Source: Bremia lactucae
Lineage: Eukaryota > Oomycota > Peronosporomycetes > Peronosporales > Peronosporaceae
Length of the DNA: 30,266 nt
Assembly (NCBI RefSeq): GCF_004359215.1
Contig: NC_090615.1
Location: 4,225,952 to 4,256,217, forward strand
Direction: 5' to 3'
A model generated the notes under the pieces. That model saw only the letters and a list, made by a program, of their open reading frames with translations. It searched no databases and was not told where the DNA came from. The position numbers and the translations under genes are program-made. Shown here in pieces: positions 1-9,398 of the stretch. Each line of letters opens with the position of its first letter. Positions within the stretch are counted from its first letter, which is position 1.

Positions 1-190
1 AAACATGCAATTGAATTCTTATCTTATCTTATCTTATCTGTATCTCTTTTTTTGTTTATCTCTTCAGCTGATTAGTCTGCGGAATAAAAGATATAATGGT
101 CTATACCTATTTATGGATAAGAATTCTGAACATTACTATATAAAGTAATATCCTCCAAATATTATCTACCTTTTAGATACACCCCGTTGC
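1..190 (-). mobile_element. L2-type LTR, partial, cut by the window edge
   Basis: Read on the minus strand this begins TGCAACGGGGTGTATC at 190 and runs leftward off the window. It is the reverse complement of the first part of the plus-strand LTR at 13570, including the TCTTATCCATAAATAGGTAT and GCAGACTAATCAGCTG blocks. A short ATCTT-type simple repeat lies at about 18-40. No purine-rich tract adjoins the LTR start, so whether it belongs to the sequence on its right is unclear. Confidence 0.85.
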
Positions 191-1083
191 AAAGGTGGTA
201 CAGTACCGCCCATGATTTCTTTCACACGTAAGCGGGCGAAATTAATTCGCTGCAACCGCTGTTTCATCGCATCGGAATGCGGATAAATGCGGCGCGTGAA
301 TTCCGCCTCGTATTGGTCGGGCGTTTCATTTGAACGCAACACGACCGGGATCGGGAAAATACGCTTAAGCGATTTCTCCTGAGCCTTCCATGATTTAAAG
401 ACGCCATACCAATTATGTGCGTCTAGAAAAGCGCGCTCTAGGAGCGACGGTATTGGCCCGTTTACACGAGGCCATTTAGATGGAGGGGGAATACGTGATA
501 TGCCACCCGTCACATAGCCACGTTTGATACGACTGGCTTGTGACACCGACTGAACACGTAACGTCACCCCGGCAAAGCTCGGAACTCAGACCATGATAAA
601 TAAACGTCAGAGGGAAAGAAGTCGCTGGACCACTCAACAAAGAAGCGGCTGCGCCTTTATGGGCAGCGCTCTCATTAATGGTCGCTGCGCTATCAAGCGC
701 ATACGACAAGACAGCATTAGTAAATGTTGCCGTCTCCATGTTATGAGCAATGAGAGAAGTTTGAATGGGCAATAATGCGCCATCATTTTTCCTCATTAGC
801 TCGTTGTCCGCATCACTACTATGAGATGACGGCAACGGTGTCGACTCCTTGCAGTCGACAACGAGCAACGGATCGGCATCATCACTGTTAAAGTGGAAGG
901 ATCCTTAAGCCCAATTAATGCGACAGCAGCAGTAGCTGTCGGCGTTTCGACTAAGGTATCGGACGCTGCCGGCGTGTTAACGCGGCGCGTGCACGTAGTG
1001 GGAGGTTGAGTGGGCGTCTTCGCAGACGACCCACCAACGTGGCTCCTTTTTGGTGGCACCTTTGGCGCCGTGTATGAAAACAC
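166..1083 (-). pseudogene. Unassigned degenerate minus-strand coding sequence (about 300 codons)
   Basis: Three overlapping minus-strand open stretches (1083-796, 868-476, 567-166) read as one frame broken by at least two frameshifts. The N-terminal part is rich in Pro, Thr, Ser and Ala. The C-terminal part is basic and aromatic (NWYGVFKSWKAQEKSLKRIF, then DQYEAEFTRRIYPHSDAMKQ). The last frame ends inside the flanking LTR, so the true C-terminus is lost, and no ATG start could be placed. I do not recognise the family and it does not look like gag, protease, RT, RNase H or integrase. It could be a captured host gene or a non-standard ORF of a retroelement. Reality of coding is inferred from composition and frame continuity only. 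Confidence 0.4.
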
Positions 1084-1175
1084 AGGTCGCTAGAGTGAAT
1101 GAGAGAACTAGCGACGCTTAAGCAGCTCGCAGTTCCTCCTTCCACTTTAACGAATTTTAAGATGTAAATTCGTTC

Positions 1176-1191
1176 TTAAAGGGGGTGGTGG
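1176..1191 (+). promoter_or_regulatory. Polypurine tract before an L1 3' LTR
   Basis: TTAAAGGGGGTGGTGG lies directly before the LTR start TGCTACGGGC at 1192. A purine-rich tract touching an LTR start is the expected plus-strand priming site, so this LTR would be the 3' LTR of a plus-strand element whose body should lie to the left. That body is not recognisable there. Confidence 0.55.
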
Positions 1192-1790
1192 TGCTACGGG
1201 CTAAAGTTGCCCTAATGTTGCACAGTCCTCGTTAAGCACACTTCGTGTACTTAAGGGGATGGTCAATTACCTAAATAAAGTAATTACACCCACCACTCGG
1301 GTGTGTTCACATTGTGACCAACCCTTGTGTATGTGATGCACGTAGGTGCATTCACATCGGGAGGGATGACGCCTAGCGTCATCCGTGAAAACGGCTAGCG
1401 TCATCCGTTACGCGAGGTATCTAGAAAGATACGCTCGCAATACATATTAGTGGTATCCACAGAGATGACATCTTTGATTGGTAAAAATAGGTATTTATAT
1501 TTAATGCGACTAAATATAAAGCAGTCTGAAAACTACTTCCAAAAATGCGACTAAATATAAATCAGTCTGAAAACTACTTTCTACTTAGTAAGTGCGCACG
1601 AGGAGCCGGATTATCGCTCCTGTGACAACACTTAACTAGAATATTTAGTGCGTTGGGTGAGGTCGCTAACGCGCCCACCACAACTACCTCACTGCACGCA
1701 GAGAAGACGGTCTAACCGCTTCCTCGCTGTGCTAGGGTGCGTGCTTAAGTAGAGCGTGGCCGCATTAAGACGTGCCCGCCTACAGTTGCA
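1192..1790 (+). mobile_element. L1-type LTR, plus orientation, truncated
   Basis: It is the reverse-complement match of the LTRs at 8589-9398 and 20608-21421: TGCTACGGGCTAAAGTTGCC at the start, the GATGACGC / GCGTCATC palindromes at 1365-1410, the GCAGTCTGAAAACTAC block (here present twice at about 1520-1580), and the AAGTAGAGCGTGGCCG block near 1745. Similarity stops at about 1790, short of the LTR end, where RT-like sequence begins. Confidence 0.8.
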
Positions 1791-1796
1791 ATCTCT

Positions 1797-1865
1797 GGGT
1801 GACGCTAAATTGTACGTCAACCTACAGAAGTTTGTCATAGGGGTCGCCGATATACTGTTTTGGGC
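1797..1865 (+). pseudogene. RT thumb fragment of a Ty3/gypsy element
   Basis: The plus strand reads DAKLYVNLQKFVIGVADI, matching the segment after the YFDD box in the two minus-strand RTs of this window (HKLYANLKKCKFAAREIP). Only about 23 codons remain between the truncated LTR and an LTR-end fragment. Confidence 0.6.
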
Positions 1866-1910
1866 TGCATAGTACTGTTATCAGTACTAGCAAGAGGTGC
1901 CCCGTAACAG
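1866..1910 (+). mobile_element. L2-type LTR 3' end fragment
   Basis: A GTACTG...CAGTAC inverted repeat is followed by GTGCCCCGTAACA, close to the L2 LTR end GTGCCCCGTTACA at 14011-14023. It is too short to place with certainty. Confidence 0.4.
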
Positions 1911-1934
1911 TGCAGGCTATATGCGGTGACACTA

Positions 1935-2060
1935 TTATCAGGAGCGAATATAGTTGGCCACCCATCGATATAGGTGTGGCCACCAAAATTCATATGACAC
2001 TCGTAAGAACCCTTTACATGGGCCAGATGCCCACTCGATGGTGCATCATGGTCACAGCCA
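1935..2060 (-). pseudogene. Integrase N-terminal fragment (minus)
   Basis: The minus strand reads HDAPSSGHLAHVKG, corresponding to CHDAPISGHRGREKTY in element B's integrase N-terminal region. It runs into a plus-strand integrase core at about 2050, so the two halves of the integrase lie on opposite strands. Confidence 0.5.
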
Positions 2061-2453
2061 AAGACTGTGCTTGTGTCTTGTCGACACGATATTTCGACTC
2101 TATGGGTTACCATGTCAACTGGTCTCAGATCGAGACACTAGATTCACGGCGGAATTTTGTTAAACAGTGTTAAAATCACTTGGAATACAGTGAATAATGT
2201 CAACTTTTGATCATCCTGAAACAGATGTTCAGCCGGAGTGTGCAAACTGTTTTCTCGAAGAAATACTTCGCGGATACGTCCACTCTTTTACGGGTTGGAG
2301 CGACTTCTTGCCGATGGTAGAATTTCCATCAACAATTCAGTGCATGTTTCTACAAAGCATACACCGTTTTTCGTGAACGGCTTACGCCATCCACGCATAC
2401 CCACTTGTTGTTTTGAGATATTTAACGGACATGCTGAGGTAAGTTTACCGTAG
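2050..2453 (+). pseudogene. Integrase core fragment (plus), frameshifted
   Basis: Plus-strand frames carry TIFRLYGLPCQLVSDRDTRF, the segment around the second catalytic Asp of a retroviral-type integrase, then WSDFLPMVEF-like and INNSVHVSTKHTPFFVNGLR segments, joined only through frameshifts. It ends near 2453 and meets the end of minus-strand element A. It is non-functional. Confidence 0.75.
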
Positions 2454-2479
2454 ACAGTAGTACTAGATTGTTAAATTTA

Positions 2480-2780
2480 AATGAAAAAAAATTTGCTCTT
2501 ACATGTTTCTGCGTTCCGTTTCTGCCGGTCCACTGCGTTAGCAATGGAATCCTGTACGAAACGGACTACTGATTCTCGAGCCAGCAGAATTCCTTTGCTG
2601 ACTCATTTGTTTTTGTCTTTTTTTAGTGCGCTTTGTGTGCACTGCCATGAGACATTTATCTTCTTCAGCGGGTAATATTTATTATTTTGGGAACAATAGT
2701 GTCATTTATCACTATTGCTGAGTTTCTCTCTTTCGATGTCGATTGCTTCGACATCGACATCATTCGCGACGTTGGTAATT
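2480..2780 (-). pseudogene. Integrase C-terminal tail of element A
   Basis: The minus strand reads a VQDSIANAVDRQK-type box near 2510-2560, the counterpart of the plus-strand REAVVQFVQD...DAVDRQK box at about 3955-4045. The stretch between it and the integrase core is AT-rich and broken by stops. Confidence 0.55.
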
Positions 2781-3390
2781 TCAACGCCCTCCCGTTAAAC
2801 TAGAGGATCCCTCTAATTGGGTGTGCGCTTTAGACGCATGCCCCGAATTGTTGATGGCGAATTTGACCATCGGTAAAAACTCGCTCCAATTCGGATACGA
2901 TTGAACGTAACCTCGAAGTATCTCTTCGAGGACGCGTTTAACGCGTTTTGTCTGACCATCTATTTCTGGATGATCTGAAGTTGACATGGTCAGCAGTGTC
3001 CTGAGAGATCGGAACACGGATTGCCAAAAATCTGCCGTGAACCGTGGATCTCTATCGGAGACCAGTTCACGGGGTAAACCATGGAGTCTGAATACCGTTT
3101 CGGTAAAGACACGGGCACAGACCGGAGTCGTGTTTGACTCTGGTACTGCAGCAAAGACGTATCTCTTGCTGAATCGGTCTACAAAGTTTAAGAATTCCAT
3201 TGTTTTTATGATTGACTTTGGGAAATCCGAAGACGAAGTCCATAGATACGGACTACTAGCATTAGGCCGGAAGTGGTAGAGGTTAGAGAGGTGCACATGA
3301 TGAAGGGCTAGGATTCACCCGTTGACACACTCGCAAGCACGAATGTGCTTGCGCACGAGCTGTTACTGGCGGGGAGTAAAACGCGACTTA
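2781..3390 (-). pseudogene. Integrase of element A, catalytic Glu replaced by Lys
   Basis: The open minus stretch 3296-2781 (171 codons) carries VDRFSK (first catalytic Asp), SDRDPRFTADFW (second Asp), then HPEIDGQTKRVKRVLEEIL. Counting from the second Asp, the D35E glutamate position is the Lys of QTKRV, so strand transfer would be dead. Upstream minus-strand sequence to about 3390 matches the zinc-binding N-terminal region of element B (compare 16379-16425). The frame then breaks at a switch to plus-strand sequence. Confidence 0.85.
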
Positions 3391-3700
3391 CTGCGACTTA
3401 ATGTCGTCGCCGATGCGTTGTCGCGCCGACCCGATTTCGAGACGGCTGCGCAATTAAATAGTGAAAATAATCACAGTTGCAACACTCATTACAAGAGTTC
3501 CATCGTCAACTTTGTTTGATGACATAAAGAAAGCCTTCACCGAAGATAAATACCTTTTGCGTTCAATAAAGCATCTGGTGAATCTATTCAATATACATTT
3601 TAAAGATTTGTCCGCTTTAGATCGATCGTCATCAGATCGATACACAACACGCAACGGCTTACTCTACTATACAGCTGTTGCCGGCGACACTCCGGGAGGG
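3391..3700 (+). pseudogene. RNase H-integrase linker, inverted inside element A
   Basis: The plus strand reads NVVADALSRRPDFETAAQLN, the conserved end of gypsy RNase H and start of the linker. After a frameshift it continues VPSSTLFDDIKKAFTEDKYL and DRYTTRNGLLYY (3461-3700). In element A this should be on the minus strand. The preceding residues, VEYKPG, are on the minus strand at about 4812-4835, so this block looks like one end of an inverted segment. Confidence 0.7.
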
Positions 3701-4050
3701 ACTTCGAGCAAAGAACAATCAAGCTCTTGCTCATCACGTATTGACTCTACGGTCAGTGCGAAGGATGCTAATGTTGATTCATCAACATTGAAGAGGGCAA
3801 ACTCAGTAGTAACGATGATTTGATAACGATGCTGAAAGACTCAGCATCGAAAAAATAATATATTGAGAATAATAATGCTTTTAATAGTGAGAAGAACGGA
3901 ACATTCGCAGTGCACACCGGTCGCACTAAAGTCAAAAACAAAATCGAGTTAGTAGGTGATTTCCGGTTGACTAGAGAAGCAGTTGTCCAATTCGTACAGG
4001 ATTTCATCGCTGATGCAGTGGACCGACAGAAACGGATCGAAGCACACATA
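3700..4050 (+). pseudogene. Integrase C-terminal tail fragment (plus)
   Basis: After an acidic, Ser-rich stretch (about 3740-3830) the plus strand reads RLTREAVVQFVQDFIADAVD (about 3960-4025), the same C-terminal box found on the minus strand at about 2510-2560. The zinc-binding and catalytic parts are missing between it and the linker on its left. Confidence 0.6.
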
Positions 4051-4055
4051 TTCTT

Positions 4056-4550
4056 TTATTTAATGTTATGATGTAGAGGATTGGGACGTAAAATGTTCCA
4101 TCCGAGTCTTCTCATCGAGGACACTTTCGTCCATCGTTGAGCTGCTGAGAACCCGTTCGTTCTCAGGAAACACAATTGCTGACCGAATATCAGCCACGTA
4201 CTTGTAATCTGTGACAAGTACGCAGATTTGCTTGACTTTGCTACTACGCAGATCACGCAAGAACCGTTTCGGTTCTAGCGTTGGCAATTGAGTTATCACC
4301 GAAGTTAACTTCGGAGTCGCTATCAAATTAAGTGTAGAAGCGCCTACACTTGATCCATTGTTTACTAAGACATTTCATGTATCAGTTTCTTTTTTGGAAC
4401 TTATTTTCAAAGGTACCTGGGAACCTTTTACCACAGATTTCTGGGGACTTACCCCCGCAGATTGTTGGGAACTTAGTCCCTCAAGTTTATTTGATGAGTA
4501 TCCTCCCCAACTGCCTCTAGCTGAGGTTGCGCTACCACAGCGAGACCCTC
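4056..4550 (-). pseudogene. Second copy of the protease-RT linker (minus)
   Basis: The minus strand 4326-4066 reads LRDLRSSKVKQICVLVTDYK and MDESVLDEKTRMEHFTSQ, repeating the linker at 6131-6400 of the same element and at 18007-18372 of element B. Element A therefore holds this linker twice, the second copy within the mixed block. The part at 4380-4550 corresponds to 6470-6640, ending at the CGAGACCCTCTACGAT motif that touches the V-ATPase fragment. Confidence 0.7.
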
Positions 4551-4775
4551 TACGATTGTTGACTATCATTTGGAAACGCATTGCAGCGCTTGCTTCTGTA
4601 CTTTGGCATTTTCATACGTCATGAGTTTCATTGTCATCTTCTTGGCTCCTAGTCTTTTCGGAATGTGCTTGCCATTCGGATAAAAGTGCATAAACTCGCG
4701 GAGATCGATCATTGGCACAGCCACAGTCTTTGGGTCATTTGACTCTAACAAATCAATCAACAATCTATCGGGTCC
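4548..4775 (-). pseudogene. VMA13: Captured fragment of V-type H+-ATPase subunit H gene
   Basis: The minus strand from about 4770 down reads LIDLLESNDPKTVAV, then LREFMHFYPNGKHIPKRLGA and MKLMTYENAKVQKQALQCVS. I recognise this as the C-terminal alpha-helical repeat region of subunit H of the vacuolar ATPase, the regulatory subunit that couples the V1 sector to the membrane sector. About 70 codons remain with no start. Right after the last matching residues a stop appears, but a one-base shift would read KMIVNN, the next part of that family. Both ends abut retroelement sequence: RNase H on the right, protease-RT linker on the left. It is a non-functional host-gene piece. Identification rests on family knowledge, without an alignment. 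Confidence 0.72.
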
Positions 4776-4789
4776 CTCGTATCAGTAAC

Positions 4790-5330
4790 GCCAATACAAC
4801 ACCACGGAGGAATGAATCCTGGTTTATATTCCACGAAGAAATTATACTTCGCGAAGAAGGATAGCCACCTCGCTATTCTTTGCGAGAGGTGTGAGCTGTT
4901 TACAGCCGTGCGTTATGACGCATGGTCCGTATATACGATGAACGGTCTATCTCCCAAGAGAGACCCTAATTTAGCCATTGCATATTTCATGGCAAGGAGC
5001 TCCGTGTCATGCAATGCTTTGGGTAATTGCGTTCGGCTGGTTGCAGCTGACGCGATTTTTAACGAACGACGCACTCCGCGTCGTCCGTATCATATTGCAT
5101 TAACGCTCAGCCGATTGCAAAATCGTTGGCGTCACAGACCACATGGAATGGTCTGTCTTGATCTGCAATCGCTAAGATGGGCGATTGCATTAAGTTTGCT
5201 TGATACCTTCAAAGGAGCTGACAATCAGCGTTCTATAACCATTTCTCGTCTTTTTTCAAAAGACGAGAGTGTTGAACTGTCATCTCGGCATAATTGCATG
5301 AGTACGTGTGCAAGTACGCCGCTAGCCCAA
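4790..5330 (-). pseudogene. RNase H domain of element A, frameshifted
   Basis: The minus strand reads DRPFHVVCDANDFAIG (about 5155-5105), then after a stop ALMQYDTDDAECVV, KSRQLQPAERNYP and, after a shift, DTELLAMKYA, which are the catalytic Asp and Glu neighbourhoods of gypsy RNase H. It ends with VEYKPG at about 4812-4835, where the expected next residues are found inverted at 3391. Several stops rule out function. Confidence 0.75.
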
Positions 5331-6130
5331 GGATCTTTCCAAGTCCCTTGACATCGACTGGCACAGGCCAGTTGATGATCGCCTTGATCTTTCCCAGATC
5401 AGGTGTTTACCCACGATGCACCAAAGAAGTGGTATTTCTCTTGCAGCAAATTTACACTTCTTGAGATTTGCGTACAACTTATGCTTTCGCATAAGTGTAC
5501 GAATTTTTCGGAAGTGGGTACGATTCACTTCAACATCCGACTTTCCGTTAATCGTTCTGCTATGAACAAATCCGTCATCAAAATAGCTCGGTGCAAAATC
5601 CCGCACGGAACTCAACAGATTGGTTACACATCTGTTAAATGTCGCAGGAGCATGACTAAGCCCTTGTAGCATAAGTAGCTATTCCCATAGCGTTCCTTTT
5701 GGGGTACTTACTGCTGTGAACGAGATATCCTGATCACGCATAAAGATCTAATACAATCCATCCACCAGATCCATTGACGAAAAGAAAGTACTCTTTGACA
5801 TACCGTCAATGATTACTTTTCTCGTGGTAGCGGCGCTTGAGCCGGTACCGTTGCAGCGTGAGCGCATGCACATCCGCCACTCTACTGTAACTTTAAGCTC
5901 ACAGAAGGGCGGGTGCTATGTGGGGAGGTTGACTCCCTCACATGGCCCGCTGCCAAACAACCGGCATAGAATTTGTCGATCGCTAATACTTGCTCACGAG
6001 GCAATGACCACTGCTTCATAACACAGTATTTCGAACTTGGAATCAGGTCGACTTCGTGTTGAGTGCCTTTATCTTTAGGCAACTCGCACGGTCCGAATTC
6101 AGGGAATACATCCTTGAATTCGATCAAATA
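5331..6130 (-). pseudogene. Reverse transcriptase of element A, broken
   Basis: The minus strand 6127-5882 begins EFKDVFPEFGPCELPKDKGT, the usual gypsy RT start, followed by FYAGCLAAGHVRESTSPHST (palm entry). Minus 5672-5322 reads QGLSHAPATFNRCV, SYFDDGFVHS (the YxDD catalytic box) and HKLYANLKKCKF. The stretch between (5673-5880) is joined only through frameshifts. Confidence 0.85.
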
Positions 6131-6735
6131 CTAATATGAGGAATTTGTATTTGGAGACTCCCAGGTTCGGGACGTGAAATGTTCCATCCGAGTCTTCTCA
6201 TCGAGGACACTTTCGTCCATCGATGAGCTGCTGATATTCCATTCGTTCTCAGGAAACACGATTGCCGACCGAATATCGGCTACATCGCTGTCATCTGTGA
6301 CAAGTACGCAGATCTGCATGACTTTGCCACTACGCAGATCACGCTAGAACCGTTTCGGCTCAAGCGTTGCCAATTAAGTCATCTCCAAAGTTAACTTCGG
6401 AGGCGCTATTAGATCAAGTGTATAATCGCCTACACTTGATCTATTGTTACTAAGACATTTAATGTCACAGTTTCCTCTTTGAAACTTATTTTGCAAAGGT
6501 TTCTGGGAACCTTCGACCACAGGTTTCTGGAACTTTATTCCCGCAGATCCCTCAAATTTTATTTGGTGAGTATCCTTCCCAACTGACTCTAGCTGTGGTT
6601 GCGCGCATCCACAGCGAGATCCTCTACGATCGGCTCTCCAGTCGTTCTACGACTTTTGCACTGCCTCTTAAAGACAAGCGTTTACCAACTTTGGATATTG
6701 CTTTCCAAGCAGGCATCCTTGTTTTGTACCACTTA
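6131..6735 (-). pseudogene. Protease-RT linker of element A
   Basis: The minus strand 6319-6131 reads MQICVLVTDDSDVADIRSAI and SSMDESVLDEKTRMEHFTSR, shared with the copies at 4066 and 18007. It holds a perfect 12-bp inverted repeat at 6411-6422 / 6431-6442 (AGATCAAGTGTA) whose counterpart in element B also pairs. Confidence 0.65.
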
Positions 6736-6737
6736 AC

Positions 6738-7330
6738 TTATTCGAGTGGTTGAACTTCAACGCTGCCCTGTGCTTGCGCACAACCGTCGGTATCTAACTC
6801 CATAGCGTGGTGGGTTATCACACTGAGGTCTTGTGCAGTCGTGCAAACGGCCGAACCGCAAGTGAAGCCATCGCATTCGCTCGCAGGACATCCACACGCT
6901 TGTACACGCTCCGACACGTTCATTAGATGACCCTCTGATGAACGAGAGACAGGCATCGTCATGGCTTGATGCTGCCAATTTATGCACGGCTCGTACTTTC
7001 TGAGCCATGATAATCTTACGATGACATCAAATTTGTAATCCAAATCAAGTTCGATGAACTCATCATCGTACTGTTTACCCTTTCACATGTATTGGATACC
7101 AGATACATATTTATTTACTATCACATATGCACCTGTTGCTAGGCACTGTCATCCGCGTTAGAGGGATATCGCGCTCAATAAATTTGAGTCTGCAATCTTC
7201 TAGCGATTGGCGTCGAATAAAATTGCTCGACGCCAAACAATCGACCAGGGACTTAAGTGGTAATTTATTTGACACTTTTATTTTCAAGGTGATGTGGTTA
7301 ACCTCATCACCTGGGGCAGTTACACACAAT
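6738..7330 (-). pseudogene. Retroviral-type aspartic protease of element A, active site altered
   Basis: The minus strand 7407-7111 reads GDEVNHITLKIKVSNKLPLK then SLVDCLASSNFIRR. The expected D-S/T/C-G triad is D-C-L here, so the active-site Gly is lost. A second frame, 7043-6738, continues YKFDVIVRLSWLRKYEPCIN, the C-terminal GLPWL-type strand. Two frames and the altered triad make it inactive. Confidence 0.8.
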
Positions 7331-7388
7331 GTTTGTGTGTGAGGAGCAACATTCGTCAAAGGACTGCAAACTCTTTGATGTTGCTGGA

Positions 7389-7680
7389 TCAGTAGGGCGT
7401 TCCGCACCTACTGACCCCGACCGTTTTTGTCGATCCGCCTCGCCGTTGCAATTTCGCAACAGCTTCGAATCCACGTCCTCCACTGTTCCTAGCAGAAGGT
7501 CGATCTTTTCGCTCAGTGTTTCGAGGCACTGGCCGTAAGGCTATACACTCATAGGCGTAGTGGACGGTCTTTTGACAACGATTACATTTTTGTAATTTTT
7601 TGTAGTTTGAAGGGCGAGGTTTCTCGCTCTCTATATACGAGAGGTCCATAGGTTCTGGCCTCGTTTTCTTGTCGTCTCGG
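7389..7680 (-). pseudogene. Gag nucleocapsid zinc knuckle of element A
   Basis: The minus strand reads MDLSYIESEKPRP then LQKCNRCQKTVHYAYEC, a complete C-x2-C-x4-H-x4-C zinc knuckle that binds element RNA. It is the only one of the three gag copies in the window with all four ligands. The frame is separated from capsid upstream and protease downstream. Confidence 0.8.
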
Positions 7681-7689
7681 AGAACGACA

Positions 7690-8537
7690 AACTCCGGAGT
7701 GGCCGAACGCCTGTTTTAGATGAAGTCCTCCTATTCCGATATAGAGATCGCTTGCTCGAGCGACTCTAATTCTAGCCGGAACAGGTGGGTCTTAACAGGG
7801 CCGTCTGCAAGACCTTTAATAAAAACAATTACCTGCGTTTGTTCATCAATTGAATGACGAACGATACAACTGACCATGTTGGGCATTATACGCGAGCTCG
7901 GCACGAGCCCTGAATTCGACACGTGGTGGCTTAAATGTTTGCCTGAGCCGGGTCTTAAGGACCTCATACGTCCCAAAAGAAAGAACGGGTCGTGAAGGTT
8001 GAGCGCCAAGGCTCAAGATGTGGCACGTCCGGCTAAGTTGGACATGCCAAATTTCACTTTCGTCGCATCATCTCTGATACGGCGAGCTTTAGTGGCGTCG
8101 CCTAACTTGACAAACCATCTTAAAAGGGAGTTGCCTTCGACTGCCTTAAACTTAGAGGTTTCGATTTTTAAGCTTCAGATCGTTGTAGAAGCGTCGGCCC
8201 GCTAGCAGCATGTAAATGCTGCTGTCTCAACAGTTTTTATTGTTGAGCACCCTGTTTTTTCAACACCTTCACGTGTTGAGAGCCTTGTTTGTGAAGCAAG
8301 GTTGAGTTCGTGATGTATGAACTCGGCAAAGGCCGCATGCTGTTCATCTCTTTTAAATGTGTACAGTATGGTGCCAACGGCTGGCCCGCCTACGATCGAA
8401 CTCATTTGTTCGATCGCTCTCATTCGTTCAATTGCTCTCAATTCAAGGTCACTCAAATGAGTAAAACCCTCACGCGTGGCGTGATAGCCTTCTTGAGAGG
8501 CCGGCAACCTCATTCGTTCTTTATCCAACGTGGACAT
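7690..8537 (-). pseudogene. Gag capsid of element A, frameshifted
   Basis: It starts at minus 8537 with MSTLDKERMRLPASQEGYHA, 50 bases after the primer-binding region, and reads FTHLSDLELRAIERM. Up to about 8380 it matches the gag of element B almost exactly and then diverges, which marks the left edge of the recent duplication. A later frame (8009-7731) holds DEQTQVIVFIKGLADGPVKT and HLFRLELESLEQAISISE, the C-terminal capsid segment. Confidence 0.8.
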
Positions 8538-8570
8538 GTTGGATGGAACTTGCGTAGGTCGCTGAAAGGA

Positions 8571-8588
8571 CTACGAAGTGCAACCAGG
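8571..8588 (-). promoter_or_regulatory. Primer-binding site of element A
   Basis: The minus strand directly after the LTR end reads CCTGGTTGCACTTCGTAG. TGG two bases after the LTR is the expected complement of a tRNA CCA end. The same layout follows the other 5' LTRs at 14024, 20607 (minus) and 26045. The tRNA was not identified. Confidence 0.65.
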
Positions 8589-9398
8589 TGTAACGGGTTA
8601 CCTTTCACTAGTACTGGTAAAAACTAGTTGACCTTACACTGATTACAGTGAAGGTTCGGTGCCTCGAACTTCACGTACACAAGAGCACAAAAGTTCAACT
8701 ATACTAATATGTTTAAATACCTACGTAACTATCTTCTATCTACTTAACTTATTATATTAATATCTTACTTAGTATGGCGCCTCCTTGCGCACCGCACGAT
8801 TGTAGCGGGCACGTCGTAATACGGCCACGCTCTACTTAGACACACACCCACGACAGTTTATTGAATGGTTTAGTTCGCTCAGTATAATTTTCGTTATACT
8901 TATGCAAGTAATTAGCAAGCTAGCACAGCGAGGAAGTGGTTAAACCAGCTTCTCTTGCGTGCAGTGAGGCAGTTGTGCTGGGCGCGTTAGCGACCTCACC
9001 AACGCACTAAGTACTCTAGTAAAGTCGTCACGGGAGCGGTAATCCGGCTCCTCGCGCGCACTTACTTAGTAGAAAGTAGTTTTCAGACTGATTCATATTT
9101 ATTCGCATTAAATATAAGTGCCTAATTTTACCAATCAAAATGGCGTCTCTATCGAAAACACTAATATGTATTGCGAGCATATCTTTCTAGATATCTCGCG
9201 TAACGGATGACGCTAGGCGTCATCCCTCCTAATGTGAATGCATCTATGTGCATCACATACACGAGGGTTGGTCACAAATGTAAATCACACCCGAGTGGCA
9301 GGTCTAATTACTTTATTTAGGTAATTGACCATCCCCTTAAGTACATCAAGTGTACTTAACGAAGGCTGTGTACATTAGGGCAACTTTAGCCCGTTTCA
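8589..9398 (-). mobile_element. L1 LTR, 5' LTR of element A
   Basis: Bounded by TGTAACGGG at 8589 and CCGTTTCA at 9398 on the plus strand; the unit 2 copy keeps the full CCCGTTACA end. Length is 810 bp. It contains short palindromes, such as the GGATGACGC / GCGTCATCC arms at 9205-9225. Compared with 20608-21421 it has several indels, including about 25 bases missing near 8862 and an extra block near 8675-8695. The right flank (ACAATCATGTCTTGG) is shared by both units. Confidence 0.9.

Larger units (their letters stand above)
2470..9398 (-). mobile_element. Element A: degenerate Ty3/gypsy retrotransposon (minus)
   Basis: Domain order on the minus strand, right to left, is 5' LTR, primer-binding site, gag capsid, zinc knuckle, protease, protease-RT linker, RT, RNase H, integrase. 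RT-RNase H before integrase is the Ty3/gypsy order. Every domain carries frameshifts or stops. A 1.4-kb block of mixed origin (about 3391-4812) sits where the RNase H-integrase linker should be, and no 3' LTR in the matching orientation is seen. The L1 LTR at its 5' end is shared with unit 2 at the same junction, so that insertion came before the duplication. Confidence 0.9.

Noticed and set aside
4812..5351. 179-codon plus-strand frame
   Set aside because: The minus strand of the same stretch encodes RNase H with recognisable motifs, so the plus frame is its antisense shadow.
8202..8627. Plus-strand frame over gag (also 20272-20646)
   Set aside because: Antisense shadow of gag, whose minus-strand translation has clear family features.
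9205..9225. LTR palindrome as a protein-binding operator
   Set aside because: Palindromes of this kind occur all over these elements, including coding parts, so no specific operator role can be claimed.
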